A stretch of DNA of 64,000 nucleotides from JAWLHU01 sp041690255 (GCA_041690255.1 JAWLHU010000015.1:1-64000), one strand, 5' to 3'; counted from the first letter of the stretch, positions 49,730-58,899 are shown. The notes: a model not told the origin generated them from the sequence alone. Program-made: numbers and translations.

Positions 49730-51631
49730 CTATACGGCCGGATCGAGGGGCGCCCCGGAGAACTGGCTGTTGTACAGGTCAGCATAGAAGCCTCCGCGCT
49801 CAAGCAGTTCTCGGTGGGTACCCTGTTCAATGACGGCGCCGTTGTTCATGACAAGGATCAGGTCTGCCTCTCGAATCGTGGAGAGCCGGTGGGCGATCAC
49901 GAAGGAGGTTCGCCCCTTCATAAGCTCAGCCATAGCCCGCTGAATCTGGAGTTCGGTGCGGGTATCCACGCTCGATGTCGCCTCGTCCAGGATCAGGATG
50001 GCAGGGTCGGCCAGGAAGGCCCGGGCGATGGTCAGAAGCTGCTTCTGACCCTGCGAGATATTCGAGGCCTCCTCATTCAACACCGTGTCATAGCCCTCAG
50101 GCAGGGTGCGAATGAAATGATCCGCATGCGCCATACGAGCGGCTTGCACGATCTGCTCCTCTGTAGCGCCGTCGTGGCCATAAGCAATGTTTGCACGAAT
50201 CGTGCCGTTGAAGAGCCAGGTGTCCTGGAGAACCATTCCGAACATGCGGTGCAGATCACCGCGGCGGAAGTTGCGGATATCTGTGCCATCCACCGTGATC
50301 TGTCCGTCGTTAAGCTCATAGAACCGCATGAGCAGGTTGACCAGGGTAGTCTTGCCGGCACCGGTGGGACCCACGATCGCCACGGTCTGCCCGGGTTTCG
50401 CCTCGATCGTCATATCCTCGATCAGTGGGGTGTCTTCCCTGTACCTGAACTCTACCTGCTCGAACCGGACGCCACCTTGCGGGTCCGTGACCTTCACCGG
50501 GTCGTTGACCTCAGGGATCTGTTCCTCCTCGTCGAGGACCTCAAAGACTCGCTCGGCTGCCGCTACGGTCGACTGAATGATGTTTGCAATGTTGGCGGTC
50601 TGCGTGATCGGCATTGTGAACTGGCGAGCGTACTGGATAAACGCCTGAATGTCGCCGATCTCGATCAGACGCTTCGTGACATAGATGCCACCCATAACGG
50701 AGACGAGTACGTACCCGAGGTTACCGACGAACATCATGAGGGGCATGATCAGGCCTGAGAAGAACTGCGCCTTCCAGCCGGCCTCGTAGAGTCGGTCGTT
50801 GATCTCGTTGAACTCGGCGATTGACTTGGCTTCGTGCCCAAAGGCTTTGACCGCTTTGTGACCCGTGTACATCTCTTCCACATGGCCGTTCAGTTGGCCC
50901 AACTCCTTCTGCTGGGCCTTGAACTCCTTCTGCGACCGCTTCGCCACAGAGACTGTGACGATAATGGAGAGCGGGAGGGTCAGGATCGTAATCCCGGTCA
51001 GAGCAGGGCTGATTGTTAGCATCATAATGATCACACCGATGATTGTCACGACCGAGGTGATCAACTGGGTGATCGACTGTTGAAGGGTGGTGGAGATCGT
51101 GTCGATATCGTTTGTCACCCGGCTGAGGATCTCACCATGGGTTCGGGAGTCGAAGTACTTGAGCGGGAGCCGGTGTAGCTTCGCCTTTACCTCGGCCCGC
51201 AGGTCGAAGACGGTCCGCTGCGCAACGCCCGCCATGATGTACTGCTGGAGGTAGCTGAACATTGCGCTGATCAGGTAGAGGCCGATCAGCAGAAGAACGA
51301 TCCGGCCGATGTATTCCCAATCCACCTGAGCACCGGGCAGGCCCATGTACTTGGCCATGATTCCCTCAAACAGTTTGGTGGTCGCCTTGCCGAGGATCTT
51401 GGGGCTGAAGATGCTAAAGATGGTGCTGAGAATCGCCAGGCTGAAGATGGCGATCAGGTGGAAGCGCCGGGGTTTCAGGTATACCACCAGCCGACGAAGC
51501 GTGCCCTTGAAGTCTTTCGCCTTCTGGATTGGCATGCCCATCATGTGTCCGCCACCCATTGGGCCGCGACCGGGCCCGCCCCCCGGGCCCGCACCCACTC
51601 CCGGGCGATGTGCGCCGCGCTCGTCACTCAT
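49730..51631 (-). CDS. Heterodimeric ABC exporter subunit B (full catalytic site)
   Basis: 633 aa. N-terminal Gly/Pro/Met-rich extension of about 40 residues, six membrane segments, then the ATPase: Walker A GPTGAGKTT, signature-like ISQGQKQLL, Walker B ILILDEATSSVDT with the catalytic Glu, H-loop IAHRLST. Start overlaps the stop of the partner gene (ATGA). With 51628-53355 it forms a BmrCD/LmrCD-like multidrug or lipid exporter, controlled by the MarR gene at the head of the operon. Confidence 0.93.
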   Translation of the reverse strand: MSDERGAHRPGVGAGPGGGPGRGPMGGGHMMGMPIQKAKDFKGTLRRLVVYLKPRRFHLIAIFSLAILSTIFSIFSPKILGKATTKLFEGIMAKYMGLPGAQVDWEYIGRIVLLLIGLYLISAMFSYLQQYIMAGVAQRTVFDLRAEVKAKLHRLPLKYFDSRTHGEILSRVTNDIDTISTTLQQSITQLITSVVTIIGVIIMMLTISPALTGITILTLPLSIIVTVSVAKRSQKEFKAQQKELGQLNGHVEEMYTGHKAVKAFGHEAKSIAEFNEINDRLYEAGWKAQFFSGLIMPLMMFVGNLGYVLVSVMGGIYVTKRLIEIGDIQAFIQYARQFTMPITQTANIANIIQSTVAAAERVFEVLDEEEQIPEVNDPVKVTDPQGGVRFEQVEFRYREDTPLIEDMTIEAKPGQTVAIVGPTGAGKTTLVNLLMRFYELNDGQITVDGTDIRNFRRGDLHRMFGMVLQDTWLFNGTIRANIAYGHDGATEEQIVQAARMAHADHFIRTLPEGYDTVLNEEASNISQGQKQLLTIARAFLADPAILILDEATSSVDTRTELQIQRAMAELMKGRTSFVIAHRLSTIREADLILVMNNGAVIEQGTHRELLERGGFYADLYNSQFSGAPLDPAV

Positions 51632-53355
51632 GCCAATTCCTCCTCAGAGAGCTGCGAGGAGACGATCTCCCGATAGACGTCGCAGCGTTGCATCAGTTCC
51701 TTATGGGTGCCAATACCGGTGACCTGACCCTCATCCAGCACGATAATCTGGTCGGCATCCATTACGGTAGCGACCCGCTGAGCCACGATAAGCACGGTTG
51801 ACTCGGCCGTCTCTTTGCGCAGAGCGGCTCGCAGGCGAGCGTCCGTCTTGAAGTCCAGAGCGGAGAAGGAATCGTCAAAGACGTAGATCTCAGGTCGCCG
51901 GACCAGGGCCCGGGCAATCGAGAGTCGCTGCTTCTGGCCGCCAGAGACGTTCGTACCACCCTGCGCAACCTCGGATTCGAAGCCCTGCTTCATGCCAGCA
52001 ATAAACTCCATAGCCTGGGCGACCTCGGCGGCATGGCCGACCTCCTCTGCCGTAGCACTCTCCTTACCATAGCGGATGTTGTCTGCAATCGTGCCAGTGA
52101 AGAGGACGGCCTTTTGGGGTACGAAACCGATCTTGGCCCGGAGGTCGGACTGTGTCATCTCACGCACATCGACACCATCCACCAAGATGCGGCCGCTGTC
52201 GACATCATAGAAGCGGGGAATCAGGCTGATAAGGGTGGACTTGCCGGAGCCAGTTCCACCAATGATCGCGGTGACCTGGCCAGGCTTGGCGCTGAAGCTG
52301 ACGTGCTGGATGGCCGGCTCCTCGGCGCCGGGGTAGCTGAAGGTGACGTCCTGAAACTCAACGTAGCCACGCTGGGATGTAACCGCTGCGGGCTGTGCCG
52401 GATCATTGATCTCAGCCACGGTCTCCAACACTTCATTAATCCGGACGGCGGAGGCCTCGGCACGCGGGATCATGACAAACATCATGGAGACCATGACGAA
52501 CGAGAACATGATCTGCATGGCATACTGAATGAACGCTATCATATCACCGACCTCCATGTGGCCGGTATCGATCCGGAGGCCGCCAAACCAGACGATGGCG
52601 ATGGAGGTGAAGTTCATGATGAGCATCATCGCCGGCATCATGACCGCCATGATCTTGTTCACCTTGATCGCCGTCTCGGTCAGGTCCTCGTTGGCCTCGC
52701 GGAACCTGTGGGTCTCGTAGTCAATCCGATCGAACGCCCGAATGACCCGGATGCCGGTCAGGTTCTCGCGCAGCACCCGGTTCAGGTTGTCGAGTTTGAC
52801 CTGGAGCACCTTAAAGAGCGGTACGCCCTTCGTAGCCACGAAGGCAATGAGGGCGCCCAGAATGGGCAGCACGATCAGGAAGATGACCGAGAGGCCGGCA
52901 TCCTTCGAGATGGCCATAAACAGGCTGCCGACGGCCATGATCGGGGCGCTGATCATCATCCGGAGGATCATGATCAGGACCATCTGCACTTGAGTGATAT
53001 CGTTCGTCGTGCGGGTGATCAGGGTCGCTGTGCCGATCTTGTCAAACTCGTGGAGGGAGTAGCTCTCCACCCGTGTGAAGACCAAGGACCGCAGGTTGCG
53101 GCCAAAGCCGGCGCCGGTTCGGGCGGAGAGGTAGGCGGCGATGATTGATGCGACGGCACTGCCACCGGCTACCATGAGCATCCGTCCACCGACTCGCCAG
53201 ATGTAGGCGGTATCGCCCTTGACCACACCCGTATCGATGATATCCGACATGAGTGTCGGCAGGTAAAGGTCGGCGAGCGTCTGGATCAGGAGGAGTACCA
53301 GCACACCGCTCACGAGCGCCGTGAAGGGCTTCAGGTACTTGATCAGCTTGGTCAC
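51628..53355 (-). CDS. Heterodimeric ABC exporter subunit A (degenerate catalytic site)
   Basis: 575 aa, six membrane segments then ATPase. Walker A GGTGSGKST and signature VSGGQKQRL are intact, but Walker B reads IYVFDDSFSALD, with Asp in place of the catalytic Glu. The normal His switch is replaced by QRVAT (VLIVAQRVATV). This is the usual asymmetry of heterodimeric exporters, where one composite site is slow or inactive. Start overlaps the MarR stop; stop overlaps the partner's start. Confidence 0.93.
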   Translation of the reverse strand: MTKLIKYLKPFTALVSGVLVLLLIQTLADLYLPTLMSDIIDTGVVKGDTAYIWRVGGRMLMVAGGSAVASIIAAYLSARTGAGFGRNLRSLVFTRVESYSLHEFDKIGTATLITRTTNDITQVQMVLIMILRMMISAPIMAVGSLFMAISKDAGLSVIFLIVLPILGALIAFVATKGVPLFKVLQVKLDNLNRVLRENLTGIRVIRAFDRIDYETHRFREANEDLTETAIKVNKIMAVMMPAMMLIMNFTSIAIVWFGGLRIDTGHMEVGDMIAFIQYAMQIMFSFVMVSMMFVMIPRAEASAVRINEVLETVAEINDPAQPAAVTSQRGYVEFQDVTFSYPGAEEPAIQHVSFSAKPGQVTAIIGGTGSGKSTLISLIPRFYDVDSGRILVDGVDVREMTQSDLRAKIGFVPQKAVLFTGTIADNIRYGKESATAEEVGHAAEVAQAMEFIAGMKQGFESEVAQGGTNVSGGQKQRLSIARALVRRPEIYVFDDSFSALDFKTDARLRAALRKETAESTVLIVAQRVATVMDADQIIVLDEGQVTGIGTHKELMQRCDVYREIVSSQLSEEELA

Positions 53356-53828
53356 CGCGGTTCATCTCCGTTCCGATCTGTTGTGGGTTCTGGAGTGGGT
53401 CTGGCCCGCTGGAGGGCGGATCGCATGGCGCGGAGGCCCCCGACGGCCACCTCCAGTTCGTCATCGGCAATGTTGTTGAGCACAGCCAGCCAGGCACTCT
53501 GCATACGGGACTCGACCTCGTCGCGTTGCGCCTCTGCCTTGGGGGTCAGATAGAGGCGCACCAGCCTTTGGTCGGACGGGTCTGCTCGCTTCTCAACCAG
53601 ATCTTTGGCCACCAGTTGGTCCACGAGTTTGGAGACATTGCTTTTGACCGTACGCGAGAGCCGGGCCAGTTGGTTGACTGTGACCCCCGGCTCTTTGTGG
53701 ATCTGGTGAAGCAGGGTATGGGTCATGGGGGAGAAGTCGAAGTCCCTGAAAACTTCCTTCATTCGCTCGTGCATCTCGCGGTTGACTTGGCGCCAGAGGA
53801 GGCCCAGTTCCACCCGGAGGTCAGGCAT
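53352..53828 (-). CDS. MarR-family transcriptional regulator
   Basis: 158 aa. Winged helix: PGVTVNQLARLSRTVKSNVSKLVDQLVAKDLVEKRADPSDQRLVRLYLT (about residues 48-95). It heads the exporter operon with translational overlap into the first ABC gene, so it most likely represses its own operon and is relieved by an exported compound. A palindrome at 53852-53861 is a candidate site. Confidence 0.9.
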   Translation of the reverse strand: MPDLRVELGLLWRQVNREMHERMKEVFRDFDFSPMTHTLLHQIHKEPGVTVNQLARLSRTVKSNVSKLVDQLVAKDLVEKRADPSDQRLVRLYLTPKAEAQRDEVESRMQSAWLAVLNNIADDELEVAVGGLRAMRSALQRARPTPEPTTDRNGDEPR

Positions 53829-53851
53829 GTGGCTACCACCTCGTTCTGTAG

Positions 53852-53861
53852 AGAACGTTCT
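53852..53861. promoter_or_regulatory. Candidate MarR operator
   Basis: AGAACGTTCT is a perfect 10-bp palindrome, with a further GTTC half-site at 53843-53846, 24 bp before the marR start. Confidence 0.5.
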
Positions 53862-53916
53862 GCGTGAAACGGATTATACGCCGCGAAGGGCTCTTAATCA
53901 AGAGGAAAGAGCAGAT

Positions 53917-53940
53917 GCCTGCCACGAGGTTATGGCAGGC
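53917..53940. terminator. Hairpin upstream of the marR promoter
   Basis: GCCTGCCA / TGGCAGGC stem. Probably isolates marR from transcription arriving from the small gene upstream; no U-tract on the minus strand, so weak. Confidence 0.4.
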
Positions 53941-54019
53941 CATTATCATTCTGTCTGAACAGGGGGCGGGAGGGCCGTGACCTTGACGGTCTGGTTGCCG
54001 GACCAGCCGGTATAGGAAG

Positions 54020-54050
54020 GGGCTGCGGGGGATCACTTCCTCCGCAGCCC
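54020..54050 (-). terminator. Terminator after small membrane protein gene
   Basis: GGGCTGCGG...CCGCAGCCC stem directly after the stop at 54056, with TTCCT on the transcript side. Confidence 0.7.
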
Positions 54051-54055
54051 TCCGT

Positions 54056-54409
54056 TCAGTTCTCCTGGGTCTCGGACCGGGCCCACCAGGGGCCTTGCCC
54101 CTGCCCTTGCCTCAGTCCCTGATCTACGTTGGCCTGATTCCCCTGGCCCTGAATCCCCGGGCCTTGGCCCTGGCCGTCCTGCCGGGCGTACTCTTGGAAG
54201 ACCTGCCCCGGCATCTCCACGCTGTGAAGCTCCCGGGTGGGGTTCTGTTGGGCTCCGGGGCCCCGTCCTTGCGCCGTATTGCGGGTTGCCACATTCACTT
54301 CCGCCGTGGGGGGTGGGGCGGCCTCCAACTGTGTCATGGAGTACCAGAAGACCCCGAAAGCCAGAACCGAAACGCCGGCAAATGCACCGAGGATTGCCCG
54401 AGTGGTCAT
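54056..54409 (-). CDS. Small Gln/Gly-rich membrane-anchored protein, unknown
   Basis: 117 aa, ATG with AGGAGGGAC in front. One N-terminal hydrophobic segment (about residues 5-25), then an Ala/Pro stretch and a low-complexity tail of GQGQGPG repeats ending in WWARSETQEN. The tail would lie outside the membrane. No family recognised. It has its own ribosome site and terminator, so I think it is real; a longer reading from 54449 in another frame lacks such a site. Confidence 0.65.
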   Translation of the reverse strand: MTTRAILGAFAGVSVLAFGVFWYSMTQLEAAPPPTAEVNVATRNTAQGRGPGAQQNPTRELHSVEMPGQVFQEYARQDGQGQGPGIQGQGNQANVDQGLRQGQGQGPWWARSETQEN

Positions 54410-54550
54410 AAGCGAGTCCCTCCTGTTTGGTGACTGGTTCTTGATTCATATCCTAACGTACATTTGTCGGAATCATCCGGAGGGGGTGTGGTGATTTCGT
54501 GGAGATTCCCTCTATCTTTTTGGCCGGACTGGCTCTAGAATAGCTTCATT

Positions 54551-55444
54551 ATGATGAAACAGAAAATGTCAGCCATGACGGTGGGCGCCGCTCTGGTAGC
54601 GGTTTCGGCCTTGGGGTACTCCACGAATCCGATCCTCGGCAAAATCTCGTACGCGTATGGTGCAAATGCTATTACCCTTGGTGCGACTCGCTTCACTCTG
54701 GCGGCCCTGGCCCTCTGGGTCTACTTGATCGTGCGGGGCCAGGCAGGCGGTCTACCCCTGCGGCGGCGAGCCCAGCTCGTTGCCCTGGGTGGGTTGGGCA
54801 TGGCTATGGTTGCGCTGCTCTACTTCAGCGCCCTTCCGCATATCGACGCAAGCCTGGCCACCGGAATCTTCTACCTGCATCCGGCTATGATCGCCATGGT
54901 GGGCCTCTTCCGGAAGGAGCACCTGAGCCGTGTGGCGCTCGCCGGCCTTCTCCTAACCGGAGCGGGTACCTGGCTGCTCCTCGGAGCCGGGACGGGCAGT
55001 TTTTCCACCCAGGGTCTGATCATGATCGTCATGGCTGCCGTCCTCTACGCAGCCTATATTCTGGTGGGAGAGCGATGGTCACATGGGGTCGGTCCCGTTC
55101 GCGTCTCCGCCCACGTAACGCTTGGTGCATCGGCTGTCTATCTTTTGATTGCCCTGCTAAGCGGGGAGTCCGTACCCCCGTTGCCTGCCATTGCAGCCGG
55201 CGCCGGTCTGGCCCTTTGCTCGACCGTCCTGGCCTTAATCACCCTGTTCGCCGGCCTCCCTGTCGTCGGGCCCACCCGGGCGGCGATCATCAGCACCCTC
55301 GAGCCGGCCTTCACTGCCCTTCTCGCCGTGCTCTTGCTGCATGAGCATCTTACTGGTCTGCAATTCGCCGGGATTCTCCTGGTCATGGTCGGGGCTGTGG
55401 CGGTACAACTGAGGGACCGGAGAACAACCGTTGCAGGTGCATAG
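54551..55444 (+). CDS. EamA/DMT-family transporter
   Basis: 297 aa, ten membrane segments in two EamA repeats (about residues 15-140 and 155-285). GYSTNPILGKISYAYGANAITLGATRF opens the first and the second ends in LEPAFTALLAVLLLHEHLTGLQFAGI, both typical. Exports metabolites or amino acids; the substrate is unknown. The ribosome site is weak, so the exact start among two adjacent ATGs is uncertain. Confidence 0.88.
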   Translation: MMKQKMSAMTVGAALVAVSALGYSTNPILGKISYAYGANAITLGATRFTLAALALWVYLIVRGQAGGLPLRRRAQLVALGGLGMAMVALLYFSALPHIDASLATGIFYLHPAMIAMVGLFRKEHLSRVALAGLLLTGAGTWLLLGAGTGSFSTQGLIMIVMAAVLYAAYILVGERWSHGVGPVRVSAHVTLGASAVYLLIALLSGESVPPLPAIAAGAGLALCSTVLALITLFAGLPVVGPTRAAIISTLEPAFTALLAVLLLHEHLTGLQFAGILLVMVGAVAVQLRDRRTTVAGA

Positions 55445-55550
55445 CCATGCCTCGCAATTTGTCCTTTCTGTCCAAACCGAATGGTGAAACATCGTCTTCC
55501 GCCTGGGAAGCAGATGATTCACACTGGAGGGCAGTAAGGAGGGATTCCGC

Positions 55551-56342
55551 TTGGGTCTGTCCACGAAAGGCGTGGCATGGCTGCGCCTCATACTCCTCTC
55601 CATCGTCGTCTTCATGTTGGGTGGGCCAATTGCTCGGATGATCTATCGGCAGTTCGGCTTGAGTCTGCTGACCACCGGAGCGGTGCTGCTGTTGATCGGT
55701 GCGGTGGGTTACCTGGGTTTGCGCATGGAAGGGATCACCCTCGCGAGGGCCGGCGGTTCTGTCGCCCATATAATCCGGGCCGTTCTGGTGCTCGCCGGTT
55801 CGTATGGGCTCTTTCTGCTGCTCCTCATGGGTCTGAAGAGCGTGGGGATCGTCACAGGGCCGATTCTGCGATCCCTGACCTGGCAAGGATTCCTCGACAA
55901 TTGGATCCTGACGGGCGGGGGAGAAGAACTCTTCTTCCGGGGTTTTCTTCTAATCGGGCTTGCCCGGTTGGTGGATCGCAAACCGCTCGCCTGGCGGGCT
56001 CTTCTGCTCAGCGCAGTGCTCTTCTCCCTCTTTCACCTGCCTTTTGCGCTGTGGGCAGGGAAACAGGGCGGTGACCTTGCGCTGGATCTGGGGATCCCCC
56101 TGGTGTCGGCCCTCCTGGTTTTCGGCCCGGCCTACCTCCTGAGTCGTAACCTGTGGCTGGTGGCCCTCCTCCACGGCGTCACGGACTATCCGATCATTCC
56201 GCAAATCAAGGACAATCCGCTGCTTGGGCTGGTCTTCATGGTCATCGCTCTGGTGATTGGCTACCTGTTCCGAGCCCCACACTCATTGCCGCTCTCCGTA
56301 GAGCCGGTAGATCGAACAGCATCTGCCAGCCATGTCTCCTGA
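55551..56342 (+). CDS. CPBP-family intramembrane metalloprotease
   Basis: 263 aa from TTG 55551, chosen for the AAGGAGGG 6 nt upstream. Eight hydrophobic segments. Catalytic motifs in order: GGEELFFRGF (EE-x3-R), LFSLFHLP (F-x3-H) and LLHGVTDY (H). Such proteins process membrane proteins or act in bacteriocin immunity; here there is no bacteriocin gene nearby. 107 bp after the EamA gene and probably a separate unit. Confidence 0.88.
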   Translation: MGLSTKGVAWLRLILLSIVVFMLGGPIARMIYRQFGLSLLTTGAVLLLIGAVGYLGLRMEGITLARAGGSVAHIIRAVLVLAGSYGLFLLLLMGLKSVGIVTGPILRSLTWQGFLDNWILTGGGEELFFRGFLLIGLARLVDRKPLAWRALLLSAVLFSLFHLPFALWAGKQGGDLALDLGIPLVSALLVFGPAYLLSRNLWLVALLHGVTDYPIIPQIKDNPLLGLVFMVIALVIGYLFRAPHSLPLSVEPVDRTASASHVS

Positions 56343-56354
56343 ACCGCCGGAATC

Positions 56355-56388
56355 AGCGGAATCCGGTACACAGCGGAATCCGGTACAC
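56355..56388. repeat. 17-bp tandem duplication
   Basis: AGCGGAATCCGGTACAC twice in a row (56355-56371, 56372-56388), just after the CPBP stop. A degenerate third copy (CCGGAATC) precedes it. Confidence 0.8.
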
Positions 56389-56399
56389 GGAAAGAGAAG

Positions 56400-56432
56400 G
56401 AGAACCCCGAGACGTCTTGTCTCAGGGTTCTC
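56400..56432. terminator. Bidirectional terminator
   Basis: AGAACCCCGAGAC / GTCTCAGGGTTCTC with TCTTT on one side and A-rich sequence on the other, between convergent CPBP and CheX-like genes. Confidence 0.85.
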
Positions 56433-56451
56433 TTTCCATGTCAGCGGCGTA

Positions 56452-56916
56452 TTATGCTTGCTGCTCAACGGCTACGTGGAGGTTGACCGGGCCGTGCTTG
56501 GTCGCCATGGGAATGACAAAACGCTGCACACCGAGAGTGGAGATCCGTGCCTTGGGGCCGATCATGATCGTCGGCGGAGTGATATCCGCGGTGATCTCGA
56601 TCTTCTCCAGTTCGATACAGGCACCACCCGCGATCAGGTTACCCATCTCCGCCAGGGCAGAGAGCCCCATCTCCGTCAGCTCCTCCTGCGTCTCGCCCAC
56701 CATAGCAGTAGCCATAGAGCGTGCAGTGGTGAGGTTCATACCGACCAGGACCATGCCGCGCAGCCCCCCGACCATGGAGAGGTAGACGGTCACTTCATCG
56801 GTCACGTGCTCAGATGGGTCCACATGAAGACCAGTCCGTTTGATCTCAGACTGAATCTCCTTGGTCATGCTGTTCGTCGCAGCCTGGAAGAAGGCGTTCA
56901 GGACCTCAGCTTTCAT
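56452..56916 (-). CDS. CheX/CheC-type chemotaxis phosphatase-like protein
   Basis: 154 aa, the usual length of CheX. The active-site pattern E-x2-N is seen in LAEMGNLIAGGA (about residues 90-96), and the fold's strands are visible in VTVYLSMVGGLRGMVLVGM. CheX dephosphorylates CheY-P. No other chemotaxis or flagellar gene is in the window, so it stands alone and may act on a different response regulator. Confidence 0.85.
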   Translation of the reverse strand: MKAEVLNAFFQAATNSMTKEIQSEIKRTGLHVDPSEHVTDEVTVYLSMVGGLRGMVLVGMNLTTARSMATAMVGETQEELTEMGLSALAEMGNLIAGGACIELEKIEITADITPPTIMIGPKARISTLGVQRFVIPMATKHGPVNLHVAVEQQA

Positions 56917-57128
56917 ATTTGTTGACCTCGTCGCCTTAGAGTTTATCTATACTTCCACATGAGCAGGGAGGAGTCCTCCAGATTGGCTGTCTCTGGTTGG
57001 ATGGTACCTCCATCCCGACATCCGACCAGATCGCCGGTCGGAACAGAGATTCGCCGGATTCCGGAACAGTTTGCCCTGCTCCCACGTCTAAACGCTGCGG
57101 GCTTGCTTTTCTTGGGGGAGGTTCATTT

Positions 57129-57899
57129 ATGCGCGCACTCTTCGCCTTCATGAATCAGGGTTTTCGCCAGCAGTCCGCCTACAAGGTCGAAGGATGGCTA
57201 GGCATGGGCTCCAGCCTGATTTGGTTCGTCCTTTACGCGGGCATTTGGACGGCGCTCCTTCGGGACGACCCCGTGGCACTCCAAAACCAAATGGGCTATG
57301 TCATCGCTGCTCGCTTTCTGTCGGAGTTGCACTTCCTGCCTACCTGGGAGGTCAGCTACAAGTTCCGTATGGGCGATGTTGGCCTGGAGTTGATCAAGCC
57401 GGTAGCTCTGCCCCTGCGAATCCTGGGCGACTTCCTTGGTCGCTCTTTCTTCCGGCTACTCCGCTCCCTACCGATCTATTTGCTCATCTGGGTACTGTTC
57501 AAGCTGGATGTTCCCTCCTTTTCGACATTGCTGCTCTTCGGGCTGAGCGGACTGGTAGCCTGGGTGATTACAGCCAGCTTCCAGATGGCGCTCTCCCTGA
57601 TAGCCCTCTGGACCGTCCAGTTCGACGAAGCTGAGCAACTCTGGGGCATTGGCTCTTCCCTCTTCTCCGGGTCGTTCATCCCACTCTACTACCTCCCCGG
57701 ATGGATTGCGGGGCTCGCCACCTACCTGCCCTTCGCAGGGATCTACTTTGTGCCTTCTGCCATACTGGCCGGTACGCTGAGTGGCCCCGCTCTCTGGCAG
57801 GCGCTCGGTCTGCAGATGCTCTGGGCGACAGTAGGGGTGGGGGTGTTGTACAGTATGTGGATGGCCGGTCAGCGGAAGCTGACCATGCAGGGAGGGTAA
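57129..57899 (+). CDS. ABC-2 permease subunit 1, second system without local ATPase
   Basis: 256 aa from ATG 57129, with GGGGGAGG upstream; frame open further upstream but without a better start. Six hydrophobic segments; resembles the 14697 permease in size and layout (first segment after a short basic N terminus, large loop with EVSYKFRMGDVGLELIKP). Paired with the next gene 3 bp later. A dedicated ATPase gene is missing on either side. Confidence 0.85.
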   Translation: MRALFAFMNQGFRQQSAYKVEGWLGMGSSLIWFVLYAGIWTALLRDDPVALQNQMGYVIAARFLSELHFLPTWEVSYKFRMGDVGLELIKPVALPLRILGDFLGRSFFRLLRSLPIYLLIWVLFKLDVPSFSTLLLFGLSGLVAWVITASFQMALSLIALWTVQFDEAEQLWGIGSSLFSGSFIPLYYLPGWIAGLATYLPFAGIYFVPSAILAGTLSGPALWQALGLQMLWATVGVGVLYSMWMAGQRKLTMQGG

Positions 57900-57902
57900 C
57901 GC

Positions 57903-58706
57903 ATGATCCGGCACAACTGGTCAAGCTATTTGCGAATGATCATGGCGCAGGCCCGCTCGCAAATGCAGTATCGGTTCAACTTTGTCGCGAGTATCATCTC
58001 CATGGTGCTTACGTATGGAGGGCAGTTTGTCTCCCTCTACTGGTTGACCCAAAGGTTCCAGTCCATTGATGGCTGGATGCTCGAGGAGATTGTACTGCTG
58101 TACGCACTGGCAATTCTAGCCTGGGGAGTAGCCGTCTCCTTCTTCTTCAGCCTACATGCCTTCGAGGACCAGATCCGGCAGGGAACATTTGATCGGGCGC
58201 TCCTACGGCCAATCAACCCCCTGATTACCGTGCTGGGTAGTCAGTCTCCCATCGCGGGTATGGGCCAGTTTGTCTTTTCGATCGCCGCTTTTCTCTTTGC
58301 GGTGAAGGCCGCGAATATCCACCTGACGGCCACGAAGCTGTTCTACCTTATCGTCACAGCCATCGGGGGCGGATTCATTCTCGGTGGGGCGATCATTGCG
58401 GTGGCGACGCTCGCTTTCTGGACGACCCGAACCTACACCTTCTACTGGAGTCTGGTCTTTCCGGCACGCCAGTTGATCAACTATCCAGTCTCGATCTATC
58501 ATAAGGCGCTTCAGATCGCCCTGACCACCGTGGTGCCCTTCGCGTTCATCAACTACTATCCGGCCCACGTATTGCTGGAGAAGACGGATCGGCTCTCGTT
58601 CCCCCTGCTCGCCTGGGCAACCCCCGTGATCGGGGTAGTTGTCTTGGTGGCATCCTATGGCTTTTGGAGTCTCGGGACCAGGTTTTACTCCAGTACAGGA
58701 AGTTAG
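57903..58706 (+). CDS. ABC-2 permease subunit 2, second system
   Basis: 267 aa. Hydrophobic, with LYALAILAWGVAVSFFFSLHAFEDQIRQGTFDRALLRPINPLI near residues 64-105, the same pattern (FE/WQ...G-x-D-x-x-L-x-x-P-x-x-P) as in the 15498 permease. Followed by a strong terminator. To function, it must share an ATPase encoded elsewhere, for example the one at 13697. Confidence 0.85.
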   Translation: MIRHNWSSYLRMIMAQARSQMQYRFNFVASIISMVLTYGGQFVSLYWLTQRFQSIDGWMLEEIVLLYALAILAWGVAVSFFFSLHAFEDQIRQGTFDRALLRPINPLITVLGSQSPIAGMGQFVFSIAAFLFAVKAANIHLTATKLFYLIVTAIGGGFILGGAIIAVATLAFWTTRTYTFYWSLVFPARQLINYPVSIYHKALQIALTTVVPFAFINYYPAHVLLEKTDRLSFPLLAWATPVIGVVVLVASYGFWSLGTRFYSSTGS

Positions 58707-58738
58707 GTGGACAGAAAGTCTTCTAGCGAGACATTGAA

Positions 58739-58774
58739 GCGAGGCCGATATATAGCGGCCTCGCCTATTTTTTT
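58739..58774 (+). terminator. Rho-independent terminator
   Basis: GCGAGGCCG / CGGCCTCGC stem followed by CTATTTTTTTT. Confidence 0.9.
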
Positions 58775-58882
58775 CTACAAATTCTCGGCACGAGTTCAAA
58801 TCTGCATAATCTAGTGATAAACTATCTTGTAGTGGGCTGTACCATGTCAATTCCTGATCGCTAGCCGACATACTCCTTATTG

Positions 58883-58899
58883 CTTTCATATTATGAAAG
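58883..58899. promoter_or_regulatory. IclR-like palindrome in front of the GGDEF-EAL gene
   Basis: CTTTCATA-T-TATGAAAG, a perfect 8+1+8 palindrome ending 12 bp before the ATG. Its core TTTCATATTATGAAA differs from the operators at 21514 and 28447 by two bases. Confidence 0.6.

Noticed and set aside
54033..54449. Alternative 138-aa frame over the small membrane protein
   Set aside because: No ribosome site, no membrane segment; the 117-aa frame has both.
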